The notes: generated from the letters alone by a model not told the origin. 20,804 nucleotides of DNA from Welwitschia mirabilis (GCA_051453625.1 JBOZIK010000001.1:192998321-193019124), one strand, 5' to 3'; shown: positions 1-11,170, counted from the stretch's first letter. Translations and numbers: made by a program.

Positions 1-447
1 ATGTGAACGCGAATGCAATATGATCAGTGAGGGACGCTGCCGAACCTCAGGTGCATTTTTCTGCTCATTTGCATAAAAGACACACAATCTCTGAAGACTC
101 GCCTTCTGTAAGAGGTGTTGATGCATGGAGCCGTTTGGTTCTCCATGGAATAAACACAAAAAGATGTTCTTAATTTCATTATGAAAAATTGGTCGTAGTA
201 GTAGGATATATTTTAGTGGATGACAACCTCGGTATCACAGACAACGCACTTAGAAATGAAATCCTGCGAAATGTAGAGGTGGTTATTAGCGAGGCAGCCA
301 CCATAACATTCGACGAGAGATATGATATAACACCAACATGACTATAAGCAAGGGCTTGCCTACGATGTAGCAGAGGAAAGTATGTGGATGCAAATTTACT
401 TAATTGAATGGACGCCTAGGCCTGCGTTCTCAGGCAACATAAGTTGA
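1..447 (+). other. Exon-like, GC-richer segment, unidentified (possible gene relic)
   Basis: This stretch is visibly richer in G and C than the AT-rich DNA that follows. It carries three consecutive open stretches on the plus strand. Frame 3 is open from 24 to a TAA at 171-173 (it includes SEDSPSVRGVDAWSRLVLHG). The same frame stays open from 174 to a TGA at 339-341 (it includes DDNLGITDNALRNEILRNVE). Frame 1 is then open from 331 to a TGA at 445-447 (it includes YKQGLAYDVAEESMWMQIY). The peptides have a balanced, protein-like composition, unlike other chance ORFs in the window. I do not recognise the family. It could be the 3' end of a host gene with splice-related frame changes, a pseudogene fragment, or chance. 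There is no start codon, splice pattern or partner gene to settle this. Confidence 0.3.
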
Positions 448-945
448 GCTTACAATTTGTTATTCAATGCTTTCTTTAAAGTGAGTGATTCAAAAAGGCA
501 TTCCACATGTACCATGCAATGGAAAAATGAAGTTTTGTTGGTGATGTATATACCAATGTTATTTCCATTGATGGCCTCTCTCAAATGGCTGATATAAAAG
601 TACAATACAGGCATTTCAAAACAATGATATAAAAGGGTTATCATTATAAAGAAAGAAAACTAAAAATTGTAATACAATTAAATAAACTATTGCAAAGGTA
701 GAGATATAAAATTTGTTCATAAGAAGCATTTGTCAATTTGTGTAGATGTATGGGATCTTTATCAAGGAAAAATAAGAAGTAATGTTTTTACAAATACTTA
801 TTTTGATGCTTGCTGGTATTGCCTCTGACGAGGAAAAGAGGTGCTCTAGATCAACTAGCCAAGGTGAGGTTTTCTATCTTATTCCTTGAAGCTTTTTGAC
901 ATGGAAGACTATCACATGTTGGCAAGAATTTCAAGTTTTACCTTA

Positions 946-950
<5 letters not shown>

Positions 951-987
<37 letters not shown>
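951..987. repeat. (TG)n microsatellite, about 18 units
   Basis: Uninterrupted TG dinucleotides run from 951 to 987. This is an ordinary simple repeat, likely variable in length between individuals. Confidence 0.97.
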
Positions 988-990
<3 letters not shown>

Positions 991-1456
991 TTTTATAGGA
1001 GTGATATTATGATAGGAATGTCTCAAATTCTTTTCTCGTCACTATTATAGAACAAGCATGTTTTTCGAATACCTAAACCTAAGCTTTTCTCTTATTACTT
1101 TATCCACTTTTAGCCACTTTAAGTATTTTTATGTAAATCATATGTGTTATCTTATGTTGCTCATAGCTTTGCTATTCTTGGTCTCCTACTTGTGCATGTT
1201 ACATTACTCTCACACACATTAGTTCACAGCCTTGTTTATACAATAACCAACTGGGGCTTGTTCTAATACACATCTAATTTGGCATCAAACGTATTATGCA
1301 CAACCTAGCATCCTTAGTATGTCAAGCCAAGTACATCATTGCCAACTATCCTATCTTTTATGAAAGAATGTGTAGCACCATTATAATTAATTTTGTATTT
1401 AGAAGATGCATTTTATTTAAAAATCATGGAACTTTCCATTATGCCTAAGCACACTA

Positions 1457-1484
1457 GCCATAGTACGTAGGAGCATACTATGGC
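1457..1484. repeat. Small perfect inverted repeat (9-bp arms)
   Basis: GCCATAGTA at 1457-1465 is the exact reverse complement of TACTATGGC at 1476-1484, with a 10-base loop. Three more pairs (CTA with TAG) can form outside it with one bulged C. It is not followed by a T run, and no gene next to it suggests a terminator. It may be a fragment of a repeat element or chance. Confidence 0.5.
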
Positions 1485-2037
1485 CTAGCATATCAAGCAC
1501 AATAGGGTATTATTACTAAGTCACCTTTCTTATCTATCAACATCCAAGTGTAGGAGTCTGTGATGGTTGATCAAGTAAATATCACCTTATCATATATACA
1601 AATCAAAATTGTAGGAAGGTATAGTTGCAATCACATCAATTATAATTAAAGCGAGGTTCTTTCATAGGAACTATCTATTAAAAGTACTAAAGCTTATATA
1701 ATTAGAATGAGAGTATACAAAATTAGTTTTAAATCAATATTATAAATATGGCATAAGATGTAACCAACAATCTTCTTAAGATTTACCACTTACTTTATAC
1801 ATCCTTAATATAGTGGTATTTTAGCCACTTATTAATTGGGTGAATAATATAGACTTAAAACAAGAGGGTACCATCAAGCTATAGTGGTGTTTTCATATCT
1901 TTAATGCTTATAGACTTTTCCCTATTTCAATATCATATTCAAGCATATGTTTATGTTATTTTTACTACTTGCAATGGTTTTGAGATTATACATCCTTTAG
2001 ATAGTGTGTATGTCATACAAAAATTCATAATTATGCA

Positions 2038-2091
2038 ATGATGTTTATTAGATGTAATTATACAATGATGTTTATTGGATGTATTTACTAA
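2038..2091. repeat. 27-bp tandem duplication
   Basis: AATGATGTTTATTAGATGTA at about 2038 recurs 27 bases later with one substitution (TTATTGGATGTA). This is a local two-copy duplication in AT-rich DNA with no coding context. Confidence 0.6.
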
Positions 2092-3399
2092 CATTCATGT
2101 TTGCTTCTACTTTGATTCAATGTAGTTATGTTATGCATACTATAGTTATACAGGATGCAAATTTAGCACATTCCTTAATGATCATGATTGCTTCTAGTCT
2201 CTAACACATTCAGGGTATGTACCCTTAAATGTATTCTCTTAAATTTTCATGCATATGAATTAGATGTTTCAAGTAGGTATTTGATGTCATGTGCACAAAA
2301 TGATATAATAGTTTTTTCTATGATGCTTGTTAAAACATTTAAGTATTTCATTAGCTTTTTTAATCCATTAATTTCTATTATGCTAAGTCTTGTTAAGACT
2401 TGTAATTTAATTAGTGGCATACAAGCTATTTTCTTTTGGCATTCTATATATTTGCATATTATTAGATTTATTAGGTTATATTATAAAAGGAGAAACTCTG
2501 AGGTACCTTGCTAAAATGGCACGTGTGTGCATGCGCATATGTATGTGTGTGTGTTAATTACATTTTTGCATGAGTTTACTATAATGTTCATTCTATTATA
2601 ATACTTTCCTTCCATTGGCTCTCACCAAGACATTGGGAAGATACGAGGGGTCTCTTATGGTTGGTGATGGAGGTTATTAATGAATAATTATGATCAAGTG
2701 ACAAGGGGTTTACTATATACATTTGGATACCCATATTTAATTTATATTAATATACATATGTATTATTGTTAATCATGCATTATAATTCTTTATTAGGGAT
2801 AGATGTTGCAACCTCAAGAGTCCTTGATTAGCTGCCTCCTATACTTTTACATATAGCTACAATGCATGTGTGTACATATATAAATGTGTGATATCTTTTG
2901 ATGTTATTTTCATTTCAGTTTGGTATCATACTCTTCTTCTAATTAAGTTGAGTATTAAGTTCTTACATTATTTCATACATATGACCACCCACATGCCCAC
3001 TAATATGAACCACCTTGATGTATCATATATCCATTTGTGTAGAATAAGACCTAAGATAGAATTATGTGTGATCTGAAATCCTTTAAATGAGGATACTTAG
3101 GTGTTGTTTCTTAGATGTTAGTGCAACCAATCATTCGACCATGACTTTACACCTTTATTGTGTATTCCTTATCGAGATCTTAAGAATTAGATTTAAGTAA
3201 AGCCTATCATATAGTTATTTGGTAATCTTAAGATTGAATGTATTGATTATCTAGGTGAGATACTATCATATAGTTCTCCTAAGGTATAGCCTGTAGGTAA
3301 TTGATAGGTAAGTATCTTAGTTAGAACCTAATTAATTTGCTATGATGATTAATCATGTAATTTAATTAGTTTTTTAAAAAAATTGGTACTTCTTAAGGG

Positions 3400-3667
3400 C
3401 AACCCAAGTCCAAGTTGTGAAACTTACTCAAGAAGAACATGCCTAATATTGCATCTTATTTTCTAATATTGAGGATAAAAACTTGTCTATGAAACTTAAA
3501 TCATTTATGGTGAATGCTAAGTTTGCATAAATACCTCAATGTGTTATTACCTTATCATCTACAACTTCAAGATTAGACTATTTACTAATCTTGTCTTCAA
3601 AATAATTGATAACTTTTTATGAAACAAAGTTATCACTAGCATCGCTATTAATAAGAAATAAAACAAG
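3400..3667 (-). pseudogene. Ty3/gypsy retrotransposon protease relic
   Basis: Read on the minus strand, this encodes a decayed retropepsin-like aspartic protease. The active-site region appears as LINSDASDNFVS (motif core at 3635-3649), where the family normally has Asp-Ser-Gly-Ala-Ser. The catalytic Asp is Asn and the following Gly is Asp, both explained by G-to-A changes. Downstream come segments resembling the family's flap and the ILG..EWL..LG region: GIYANLAFTINDLSFIDKFL, then a stop at 3424-3426 where the usual Trp lies, then VSQLG. Several stops interrupt the frame. It follows the gag relic at 3815-4900 on the same strand, the normal gag-protease order. It cannot make an active enzyme. 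Known of the family: the protease cleaves the Gag-Pol polyprotein in the particle. Confidence 0.7.
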
Positions 3668-3814
3668 TTTATTTTATAAAGTTTATTTAATCTTAATTGC
3701 TAAATTTGGTTTTGGACAAAACCTATTTGGATAGTAGCAAAGAGTCACTTCCTAGCTTGTGTTTATCCTTGTATAGCTATAAGCGAGGCTTGATTAATTG
3801 TTTCCTTCTTGATT
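3668..3814 (-). other. Gag-protease linker of the gypsy relic
   Basis: This AT-rich stretch lies between the zinc-knuckle relic and the protease relic of the minus-strand gypsy element. It has no motif of its own and is probably the decayed linker of the polyprotein. Confidence 0.4.
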
Positions 3815-4900
3815 GGATAGTTCCTCATGATGTGTCCTTTTTTCTTATAGTAGTGGCATGTTGGAAGTGATTGTTTGCTATTATTAGTACTTGATTTTGA
3901 CACTGTAGTAACATACTTCGATAGCGTGGAGAATGTTAGTATTGTTACATGTTGTTAGTCATTCTAGCTGTTATGGGAAGTTATTGCTTTGCCTCCATAT
4001 AATACTTAGTCTTTTGATATGCTTAGTGTGAATATTTTGGTTCTAATGGATAAATGAGATTCCACAGCCTTAATGAAAGTGTTTCTATGAAATCATTTAC
4101 AAGTTCCTCTAAATTACAGTGTGTTTGATATTTTGGTAATCTCTAAAATTCATCCCACTATTCATTGAGACTTCTTCTCCCTCATCATAAGCATTTGAAT
4201 TGCATTCTCTTATCTTTAATGAAATAGTCTAGGATAAATGCTTTCTTAAACTCTTTGGTGAAGTTTAATAATTCGACCCAGTCATTCTTGGAGGCACTAA
4301 AATGGCTCCACCATATTGCTAAATATTCAATTAAGAATATTTTCGCAGAGCAACTTTGTAAATCATCTTATATATTTTTAAGTTTAAAATGATTTTCAAT
4401 GTACTATAACCATTCTAAAGCTTCTTTATAAGATCTAGGAGCATCAGCATACATTATGATTTATACCTTTTTAACATACTCTAGCAAGTTATAATGCTTC
4501 ATTCCATGGGAGGTACTTGCTTGTAATAAGTGGCGATTTGATCTTTACACTGAGTGGCTCTTTTGTGTACATTGCCTAATATTGATAACTCTAAGAACTA
4601 CAAGTTCTACCTTTCTAAATTATGTGTTTTTTCATTTTGATCTTAAATGGAGTGTTAAACTTGAGATTGTAATTCTTAAATGGCTTATTTCCATGATCAC
4701 CCTCCTAATAGATGTAGAATGTGTCTAATATATCATTTGTTACTTTTTGTGAGGCTTCTACATTGGCATGGTTAGATTTAAATAAAAGATAAACCTCATC
4801 AACTTATTACTTCAAAGTAGTGATGTGAGTATCCATATGATCCTCCACAACTTGCTAATGTATGCATTGCTTAGGGATTATCTTCCTTCTTTGCTTATTG
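3815..4900 (-). pseudogene. Ty3/gypsy retrotransposon gag relic
   Basis: The minus strand encodes a decayed Gag, the particle and RNA-binding protein. From the N-terminal side, an open patch (DHMDTHITTLK, then NHANVEASQKVTNDILDTFY) is followed by a Pro- and Lys-rich segment. The Retrotrans_gag-like core lies at about 4187-4439, with ALEWL, stop, YIENHFKLKNI, then YLAIWWSHFSASKNDWVELL and FTKEFKKAFILDYF. This matches the family pattern of a W-W pair and a W-x-E-L-x-x-x-F-x-x-x-F block. A zinc-knuckle relic lies at 3817-3858, CHYYKKKGHIMRNY. It has the C-x2-C-x4-H-x4-C spacing, but the second and last Cys are Tyr. Many in-frame stops and at least one frame change (near 4165-4190) break it. The N-terminal limit at about 4900 is approximate. 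The protease relic follows on the same strand. The 101-bp array lies just upstream of the gag start. Confidence 0.8.
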
Positions 4901-5074
4901 CTTGGCTTTTTATAACTTAAATTTCATTAATTTTATCAGTTTTAAAAGATATAATCAATTACAACTATTGTTATTTTAATCACTAACTAATGAAAATTCA
5001 TAAAATTATTTTTGCAATCATCTATTAAACCAGGAAAGGAATTCACTTTTATAGTAGTAAAAAAAAGTACTCAT
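4901..5074. other. AT-rich spacer between gypsy gag and tandem array
   Basis: This is very AT-rich with no open frame. In the minus-strand direction it would be the leader of the gypsy gag, but I found no clear primer binding site. Confidence 0.4.
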
Positions 5075-8000
5075 CCTAGTCAAAACCTTATGCTCGCTTA
5101 TGTTGATATGGATTTCCTAGTCAAAACCTTATGTTTGCTTATGTTGGAAATTGCCTCATTTCATTTGTAGAGTGCTAATGTGTACTCTATGGATCTCTTT
5201 GGGCCATATAGATTGCCTAATCAAGACCTGGATGTATTTTTATGTTGAAATGTGTCTCATTTCATCTGTAGAGTGATGATGTGTATCCTATGGATCTTCA
5301 TTAGCCATATGAGTTGACTAGTTAGAATCTTGATGCTTCCTTATTCTAGAAACTACCTCATTTCATCCATAGAATATTAATGTATACTTTATGAATTTTT
5401 ATATGCCATATAGGATGCCTAGTTAAAATCCTAGTGCCCTCTTTTATTGGAAATTACTTCATTTCATCTATAAAGTGATAATGTATACTTTGGGGATATT
5501 TGTAGGTTAGACAAAATGTCTAGTTAGAATTATGATGCCCTCATTCTATTGGCAACTACCTCATTTCATCCATAGAGTGATGATGTATAGGCTATGAGTC
5601 TCTATGGATTATATAAGCTATCTAGTAAAAACTCTAGCACCCCCTCATATTGGAAACTTACTCATTTGATTCATTGAATGTTAATGTATACATTGTGGAT
5701 CTCTATGAGTCATATGAGCTAGCCTAATTAGATCCCTAGTGTCCTCTTATGTTGAAAACTACCTCATCTTATATGTAGAGTATTGATGTATACTATGTAA
5801 GTTTCTATGGATCATATGGGCTATCTAATCAAAATCATGATGTCCTCTTATGATGGAAACTACCTTATTTCATTCATAGAATGATAATGTATACTGTACA
5901 GGTTTCTTTGAGTTATATGGGCTACCTAGTTAGAACCCTAATGCTTCCTTATATAGGAAACTACCTTGTTTCATTTGTAGAGTGTTATTATTTACTCTAT
6001 GAAACTTTGTGAGTTATATGAACTACGAACTCAAAACTCAAGTTCTCTGTTATGTTGAAAACTACCTTATTTCATCTATAGAGTGTTGTTATGTACTCTA
6101 TAGATCTCTATGAGCATATCAGCTTTCTAGTTAGAACCCTAACATCTCCTTATGTTGAAAACTACTAATGTCATCCTTGAAGTATTGTTGTATATTTTGT
6201 GCATATCTGTGAACCATATAAGCTAGCTAGTCAGAATCCTAGCACTCTCTTATATTGGAAACTATCTTATTTCATTCATAGCATGATGTTGTGTACTTTG
6301 TGGATCTCTATGAATCATATAAATTATAGTCATAACCTTGATGCTCCCTTATGCTAGAAAATGTCTTATTTCATATGTAGAGTGATAATGTATACTTTAT
6401 GAGTCTTTGTGAATCATATGGGCTACCTGATCAGAATATGGTATCTTTTTATATTCGAAACTATTTCATTTCATCTAGAAAGCATTGATGTCTACTTTAT
6501 GGATCTTTATAAATCATATGAGTTACCTAGTTATAATCCTAGAACATTCCTATGTTAGAAACTGTCTAATTTCATCTATAGATTATTTTTGTGTACTCTA
6601 TGGATCTCTAAGGATCATATTAGCTATTTAGTCAGAACTCAATGTCCTCTTATGGTGGAAACTACTTATTNNNNNNNNNNNNNNNNNNNNNNNNNNNNNN
6701 NNNNNNNNNNNNNNNNNNNNNNNNNNNNNNNNNNNNNNNNNNNNNNNNNNNNNNNNNNNNNNNNNNNNNNNNNNNNNNNNNNNNNNNNNNNNNNNNNNNN
6801 NNNNNNNNNNNNNNNNNNNNNNNNNNNNNNNNNNNNNNNNNNNNNNNNNNNNNNNNNNNNNNNNNNNNNNNNNNNNNNNNNNNNNNNNNNNNNNNNNNNN
6901 NNNNNNNNNNNNNNNNNNNNNNNNNNNNNNNNNNNNNNNNNNNNNNNNNNNNNNNNNNNNNNNNNNNNNNNNNNNNNNNNNNNNNNNNNNNNNNNNNNNN
7001 NNNNNNNNNNNNNNNNNNNNNNNNNNNNNNNNNNNNNNNNNNNNNNNNNNNNNNNNNNNNNNNNNNNNNNNNNNNNNNNNNNNNNNNNNNNNNNNNNNNN
7101 NNNNNNNNNNNNNNNNNNNNNNNNNNNNNNNNNNNNNNNNNNNNNNNNNNNNNNNNNNNNNNNCTTATTTCATTTACAAAGTAATGATGTATACTTTATG
7201 GATGTATGTGATTTATATAAGCTTCCTAGTTAGAATCTTGACATCTCCTTATGTTGGAGACTAACTCATTTCATTTGTAGATTGTTGTTATTTACTCAAT
7301 GGATCTCTTTAGGTCATATGGACTACCTAGTCATAACCTCAATGTTCTCTTATAGTGGAAAGTATCTCATTTGATTTATAGAGTGCTAATGTATATTATG
7401 TGGATCTCGTTTGGTCATATGGGCTATCTAGTTATAACCTTAGCATCTCATTATGTTGGAAGCTATCATTTCATTTGTTAAGTGCTGATATATATGTTGT
7501 GGATCTGTATGGACCATATGAATTGCCTAGTTAGAACTTTAACACCTCCTTGTATTGGAAACTACCTCATTTCATCGATAGAATAATGACACAGAACTAT
7601 CTGGATCTCTATGGATCATATGGAATGCCTATTCAAAAACCTAGTGTATCTTTATTTTGGAATATGCCTCATTTTATTCATTGAGTGAGGACATGTACTT
7701 TGTGGATTTCTGTGGATCATATGAACTATCTAGTTAGGACCCTTGTGCTTCCTTATGTTGTAAATTACTTCATTTCATTTGCAGAGTACTCTTGTTTACT
7801 TTATGAATAATTTTGAATCATATGGGTTACCTAGTTAGAATCTTAATATTTCCTTATGTTGGAAACTACTTCATTTCACCTGTAAAATGTTACTATGTAC
7901 TCTGTGAATCTCTGGGGGGTATATGGACTACCTATTTAGAATCTTGATGTGTTCTTATGCTGGAGGGTGTTTCATTTCCTCTATATAGTAGTGATGTATA

Positions 8001-8400
8001 ATTTGTGAAACTTTGTAGGCTATATTAGCTATCAGTTAGAGCGCTAAAGCTTCCTTATGTTGGAAACTACCTCATTTCATCTATAGAATGTCATTGTGTA
8101 CTCTTTGAGTTTCTAGGAGTTATATGGGCTGCCTAGTTAGAATCCTGGTGTCTCCTTATATTGAAAAGCATTTCATTTTCTCCACCAAATGGTGATGTAT
8201 ACTCTATGAGTTTCTATGCATCATATTGGCTACCTAGTCAGAATTTTAATAGTCCCTTATGTTGGAAAGTACCTCATTTCATTCATAGAATAATGATGCA
8301 TATTTTATGGATCTCTATGAGCTGTATGGGCTATTTAACCAAAATCCTAGCACTTCTTTATGTTGTAAATGACCTTATTTCATCCATCTAATGATGATGT
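5075..8400. repeat. Degenerate tandem array, about 101-bp unit, about 33 units
   Basis: The anchor block CTCATTTCAT (and close variants) recurs at 5155, 5256, 5357, 5457, 5560, 5661, 5763, 5864, 5965, 6066, 6165, 6266, 6365, 6465, 6566 and 6665. After the gap it recurs at 7164, 7265, 7366, 7465, 7566, 7668, 7768, 7869, 7970, 8070, 8169, 8273 and 8374. Spacing is 99-104 bases, mostly 101. Other conserved blocks in each unit are TAGAGTG, ATGTATACT, TATGGATCTCTATGG, CATATGGGCTACCTAGT and CTTATGTTGGAAACTAC. Units differ from one another by many substitutions, so the array is old. 101 is not a multiple of 3 and stops occur throughout, so it is not a protein repeat. At the left edge a partial unit is offset by 41 bases (5075 and 5116). 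The array ends by about 8400. Confidence 0.93.
6671..7163. other. Assembly gap (493 N) inside the tandem array
   Basis: A run of N breaks the 101-bp array. The anchor is at 6665 before the gap and 7164 after it, a distance of 499 bases, close to five units. The gap size therefore fits hidden array units. Open frames computed across it (such as 6589-7233) are artefacts. Confidence 0.95.
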
Positions 8401-9664
8401 CATCTTGTGTATTCTACCTTAGTCACAACATAACTTATCAACATCATGTCAATATCATTTTAACATCACTTCATGGTCACATTATTGGTACTTTAATGTT
8501 TCATCAACTACTACTTTGAAGTTCCTTATTTCATTATACATAGGACTAGAGACGTTCATTTTCCTTTATTAATATCCTCTTCTTAGCTTTTCCTCATAGT
8601 AAGTCCCTTTTTTTGTCATTTTCTTTTTTTTATTATTTTATTTATTTGTTATGTATCCATTCTTTTTGTTTCAATAAGTTTTATTGCTTTTTTTTTTAGT
8701 CAACCATATTCTTTTGCACTTTCTTATAATGTATGCCTACCAAAGCATTTCCAAATATTTGTTGATTAACTTGTAACCTTAAGTTTGTAGAAGAAATATT
8801 TTTTGATTTATTAACCTACTCTAAATTTGATTGGGTTTTGAGTTCTAATATCTTTTATCTTCTATTCTTTACTCTTCTCCATTTTCATCTACCCAAAAAT
8901 GATTTAATTCTAGATTTGTTTTATGCCTTTTATGGTAGTAAGAATCATACATTTCATCATCCTCATCTTGGTTTTTAGAGATACCTTTGGTTTAGCTAAG
9001 AGAACTTTTAAACCTGTAACATTTTCCACTCATGATTTGCAATTCTTATATATATATATATTACATTCTTTGATTTTGCAAACAAAAAACCTCATTACCA
9101 TGGATATCATGAAGTACCATAAAAACCATTTCAGTTTCTTACTATGAAACTCTATGACTTTTGATTACTTATAAAGTATTTCTATATTCTTAGTCTTCTA
9201 AGCTTTTAGAGTAAGTGATTTACCTACTATTCATTACTTCAAGATAAAAAGGTCTCCTTTAATTAGAGTTATAGTATTTACTTAAAAGTCATTTCATAAC
9301 TTAATAGGGCTACACAAAATTCAAATCATGAAATATGAACTTATGGAGGTATCCTTATTTTATTGTATTTTATCTTTCATAGGCAAGAGATATTTGTGAA
9401 TATTAGACAAACTAATCTTTTAGAAAGTATCATCATGCATTTTTTCTTTCTTCCTCATATTGATTCTTCTAGAACCATCCCTTTGTCTAATGAGGATGGA
9501 TATCTCATTTATTCATCTAGTAGTGCAATTTTTTCTAATAAGTATTTGTTTTCTTTTATTTATAATTCTATATTTTTGAAGTTTGTCCATAGTTGCTAAC
9601 ATATTTATTCTTACAGATCATCTAGATTATAGATTCCTTAGTTTTTCATTACTATCTAGGTTAG
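8401..9664. other. T-rich unassigned DNA
   Basis: This stretch has T-rich and TA-rich low-complexity runs (for example around 8611-8700 and a TA run at 9048-9060). Short plus-strand open frames at 8923-9147 and 9363-9599 have compositions typical of AT-rich noise and no motif I recognise. It could be remnants of another element between the array and the copia copy. Confidence 0.5.
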
Positions 9665-9955
9665 AAATTCCAACATACTCAATTTGATGAAGATCATCTT
9701 AATGGGGTGATCGACATTAACTCATTTGTGCAGCTTTCCAAATTTTTTATAGCTCCTTCTTTTGATCCCAGAGGTTCTATCACACTCGCTGGAGTTCAAT
9801 CCTCTATTTTATTTGCCACTTTTCATGCTTCTATCACTCCCATAACACCACTTGTATCCTTAAGTTTCGATGTTAATAGTACTCTACCTATTGTGGTTTT
9901 AGGCTTGGTGCTGAAGATCCAAGCCATGCTTTCTAGGTTCGATCAAGTTAAATAG
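9665..9955 (+). CDS. Unrecognised open stretch of 97 codons, fragment
   Basis: This frame is open from just after a TAG at 9662-9664 to a TAG at 9953-9955. It has no ATG near the start, so it would be a fragment or exon. The composition is less AT-biased than its surroundings and the peptide looks protein-like, with pieces such as FDEDHLNGVIDINSFVQLSK, APSFDPRGSITLAGVQSS and LGLVLKIQAMLSRFDQVK. The middle is hydrophobic and rich in Ser, Thr and Ile. I do not recognise a family, and no retroelement motif is evident. It may be a remnant of an unidentified transposon ORF, or chance. Confidence 0.25.
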   Translation, partial: KFQHTQFDEDHLNGVIDINSFVQLSKFFIAPSFDPRGSITLAGVQSSILFATFHASITPITPLVSLSFDVNSTLPIVVLGLVLKIQAMLSRFDQVK

Positions 9956-10420
9956 ATAAAATGATTAATTGTAAAAGATGACATCAAATGCTCAAGATAG
10001 AACATAATTTCATTTTCCAAGATCGATAAGGCTGTAACTTTAAAGAAGATTCCCAATGGGATAAATCAAAGATATTCTCTCCTTATTACCTAGTATGTAA
10101 TACATGGAATCTCACTCTTAGGAGTTGTACATTATCAATGAGCTTGATGCAAGCCATTGTATGGTCTAGTATAATATGTGATAGCTCAAGACTTTATATG
10201 TTTGTCTTTGATTATTAGAGGCTGAGCTAAATTTACTTAATTTAGAAAATTAATTCCTCTAAAACAAACAAGTACAAACTATGGTTGCACTTGTGATTCT
10301 TACATAGAAGGATGCTCAAGTATCTTATTAGAATAAGTATTAAACTAGTTATTGGTAAAATCCTAGTTTTAATTGTGTCACTTATCAAATGAAGGGTGTT
10401 TTATATGCAAATAGAAAATC
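9956..10420. other. Unassigned AT-rich DNA upstream of the copia LTR
   Basis: No motif or open frame stands out. The left limit of the copia LTR that follows may lie within or near this stretch, but I see no clear TG terminus with a matching partner. Confidence 0.4.
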
Positions 10421-11170
10421 GAAGACATCCCTCAAGTTAATAGACATCTATACCTTAATGAATATTTATAGTCGTATTCCATAGGAATCTTTCATATTAA
10501 AGACAATATTGCATAAATCTATTAAGGATTATAAAATTGATGAAATATGTCTATTATCTAAAAGACATCTAGACTAAATTGAATCTAAATGTAACTACAA
10601 GCATTTATCATCTCAAAGATGTCTATGATAAACTGGATCTATAACTAATGATAGATATCTACCAAGCAAAAGCATTTATGTTGCATGAAATAATGATAGA
10701 TATCTATCAAGTGAAAGACATCTATGTTAAACTAAAAATTAATAATAGAAGTCAATTTGTGTCAGCATGTTAATGATGATGATTTAGTCATATTTTAGAA
10801 AACCAGGCAAGTTATGCACACTAGATTCATGATTCCATAGGGTAAAAGAAACATTAATTTGAAGTTCATCAAAATATGAGAAGTTCTACTATAGACATAT
10901 ATCATAGAAAGATATCTATATGATTATAGACATCTATTCTGAAAAATGACGTAATATAAAAATAGCCATTAAACACCAAAAACTATCCCTTTATGATTAC
11001 TAGAAAGCATTCAAATTTATTCTAATGGTTATCTCTCTAAATTAACTAACTAGAACACTTAAGGAGCACAAAAGATACAATAAAGAATGATTGGAGAATA
11101 ACTTATTGATGTTGTACATGCAAAAATCATTTAGAACTAGTTATTAATACTACTACTAAAGACATCTATG
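10421..11170. repeat. Cluster of AGACATCT / AGATATCT motifs
   Basis: Near-palindromic motifs recur: AAGACATCC at 10422, TAGACATCTAT at 10441, AAGACATCTAG at 10561, AAGATGTCTATG at 10616, GATAGATATCTACC at about 10649, and GATAGATATCTATC followed by AAAGACATCTATG at about 10689-10730. Further copies are TAGACATAT and AGATATCTATA at 10893-10918, TAGACATCTATT at about 10927, and AAAGACATCTATG at about 11159. They are dispersed rather than strictly periodic. A second cluster lies at 15076-15390. They look like U3 subrepeats of an LTR. Confidence 0.6.

Larger units (their letters stand above)
448..3399. other. AT-rich intergenic DNA without a recognisable gene
   Basis: Both strands are rich in stops. 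The short open frames here (for example 2188-2514 plus and 2870-3076 plus) have a low-complexity, AT-driven composition and no recognisable motif. The stretch holds a TG microsatellite, one small hairpin and a short tandem duplication, listed separately. The right part might be the eroded pol end of the minus-strand gypsy relic that starts at 3400, but I could not find a reverse transcriptase motif in it. Confidence 0.6.

Noticed and set aside
450-644. Minus-strand open frame of 64 codons
   Set aside because: Short, AT-rich, without motif, and on the strand opposite the exon-like segment.
2188-2514. 108-codon plus-strand open frame
   Set aside because: AT-driven hydrophobic composition, no motif, and no conserved context. 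Frames of this length are expected by chance here.
3400-4900. Fungal repeat-induced point mutation as the source of the G-to-A bias
   Set aside because: The gag types, the primer binding sites and the plant transposon-protein ORF point to a plant, where methylcytosine deamination suffices.
6589-7233. Long plus-strand open frames across 6642-7233
   Set aside because: They are mostly N and run through the 101-bp array, so the open frame comes only from the gap.
5075-8400. Array as a CRISPR or protein-repeat locus
   Set aside because: There is no short repeat with unique spacers, the whole 101-bp unit repeats, and 101 is not divisible by 3.
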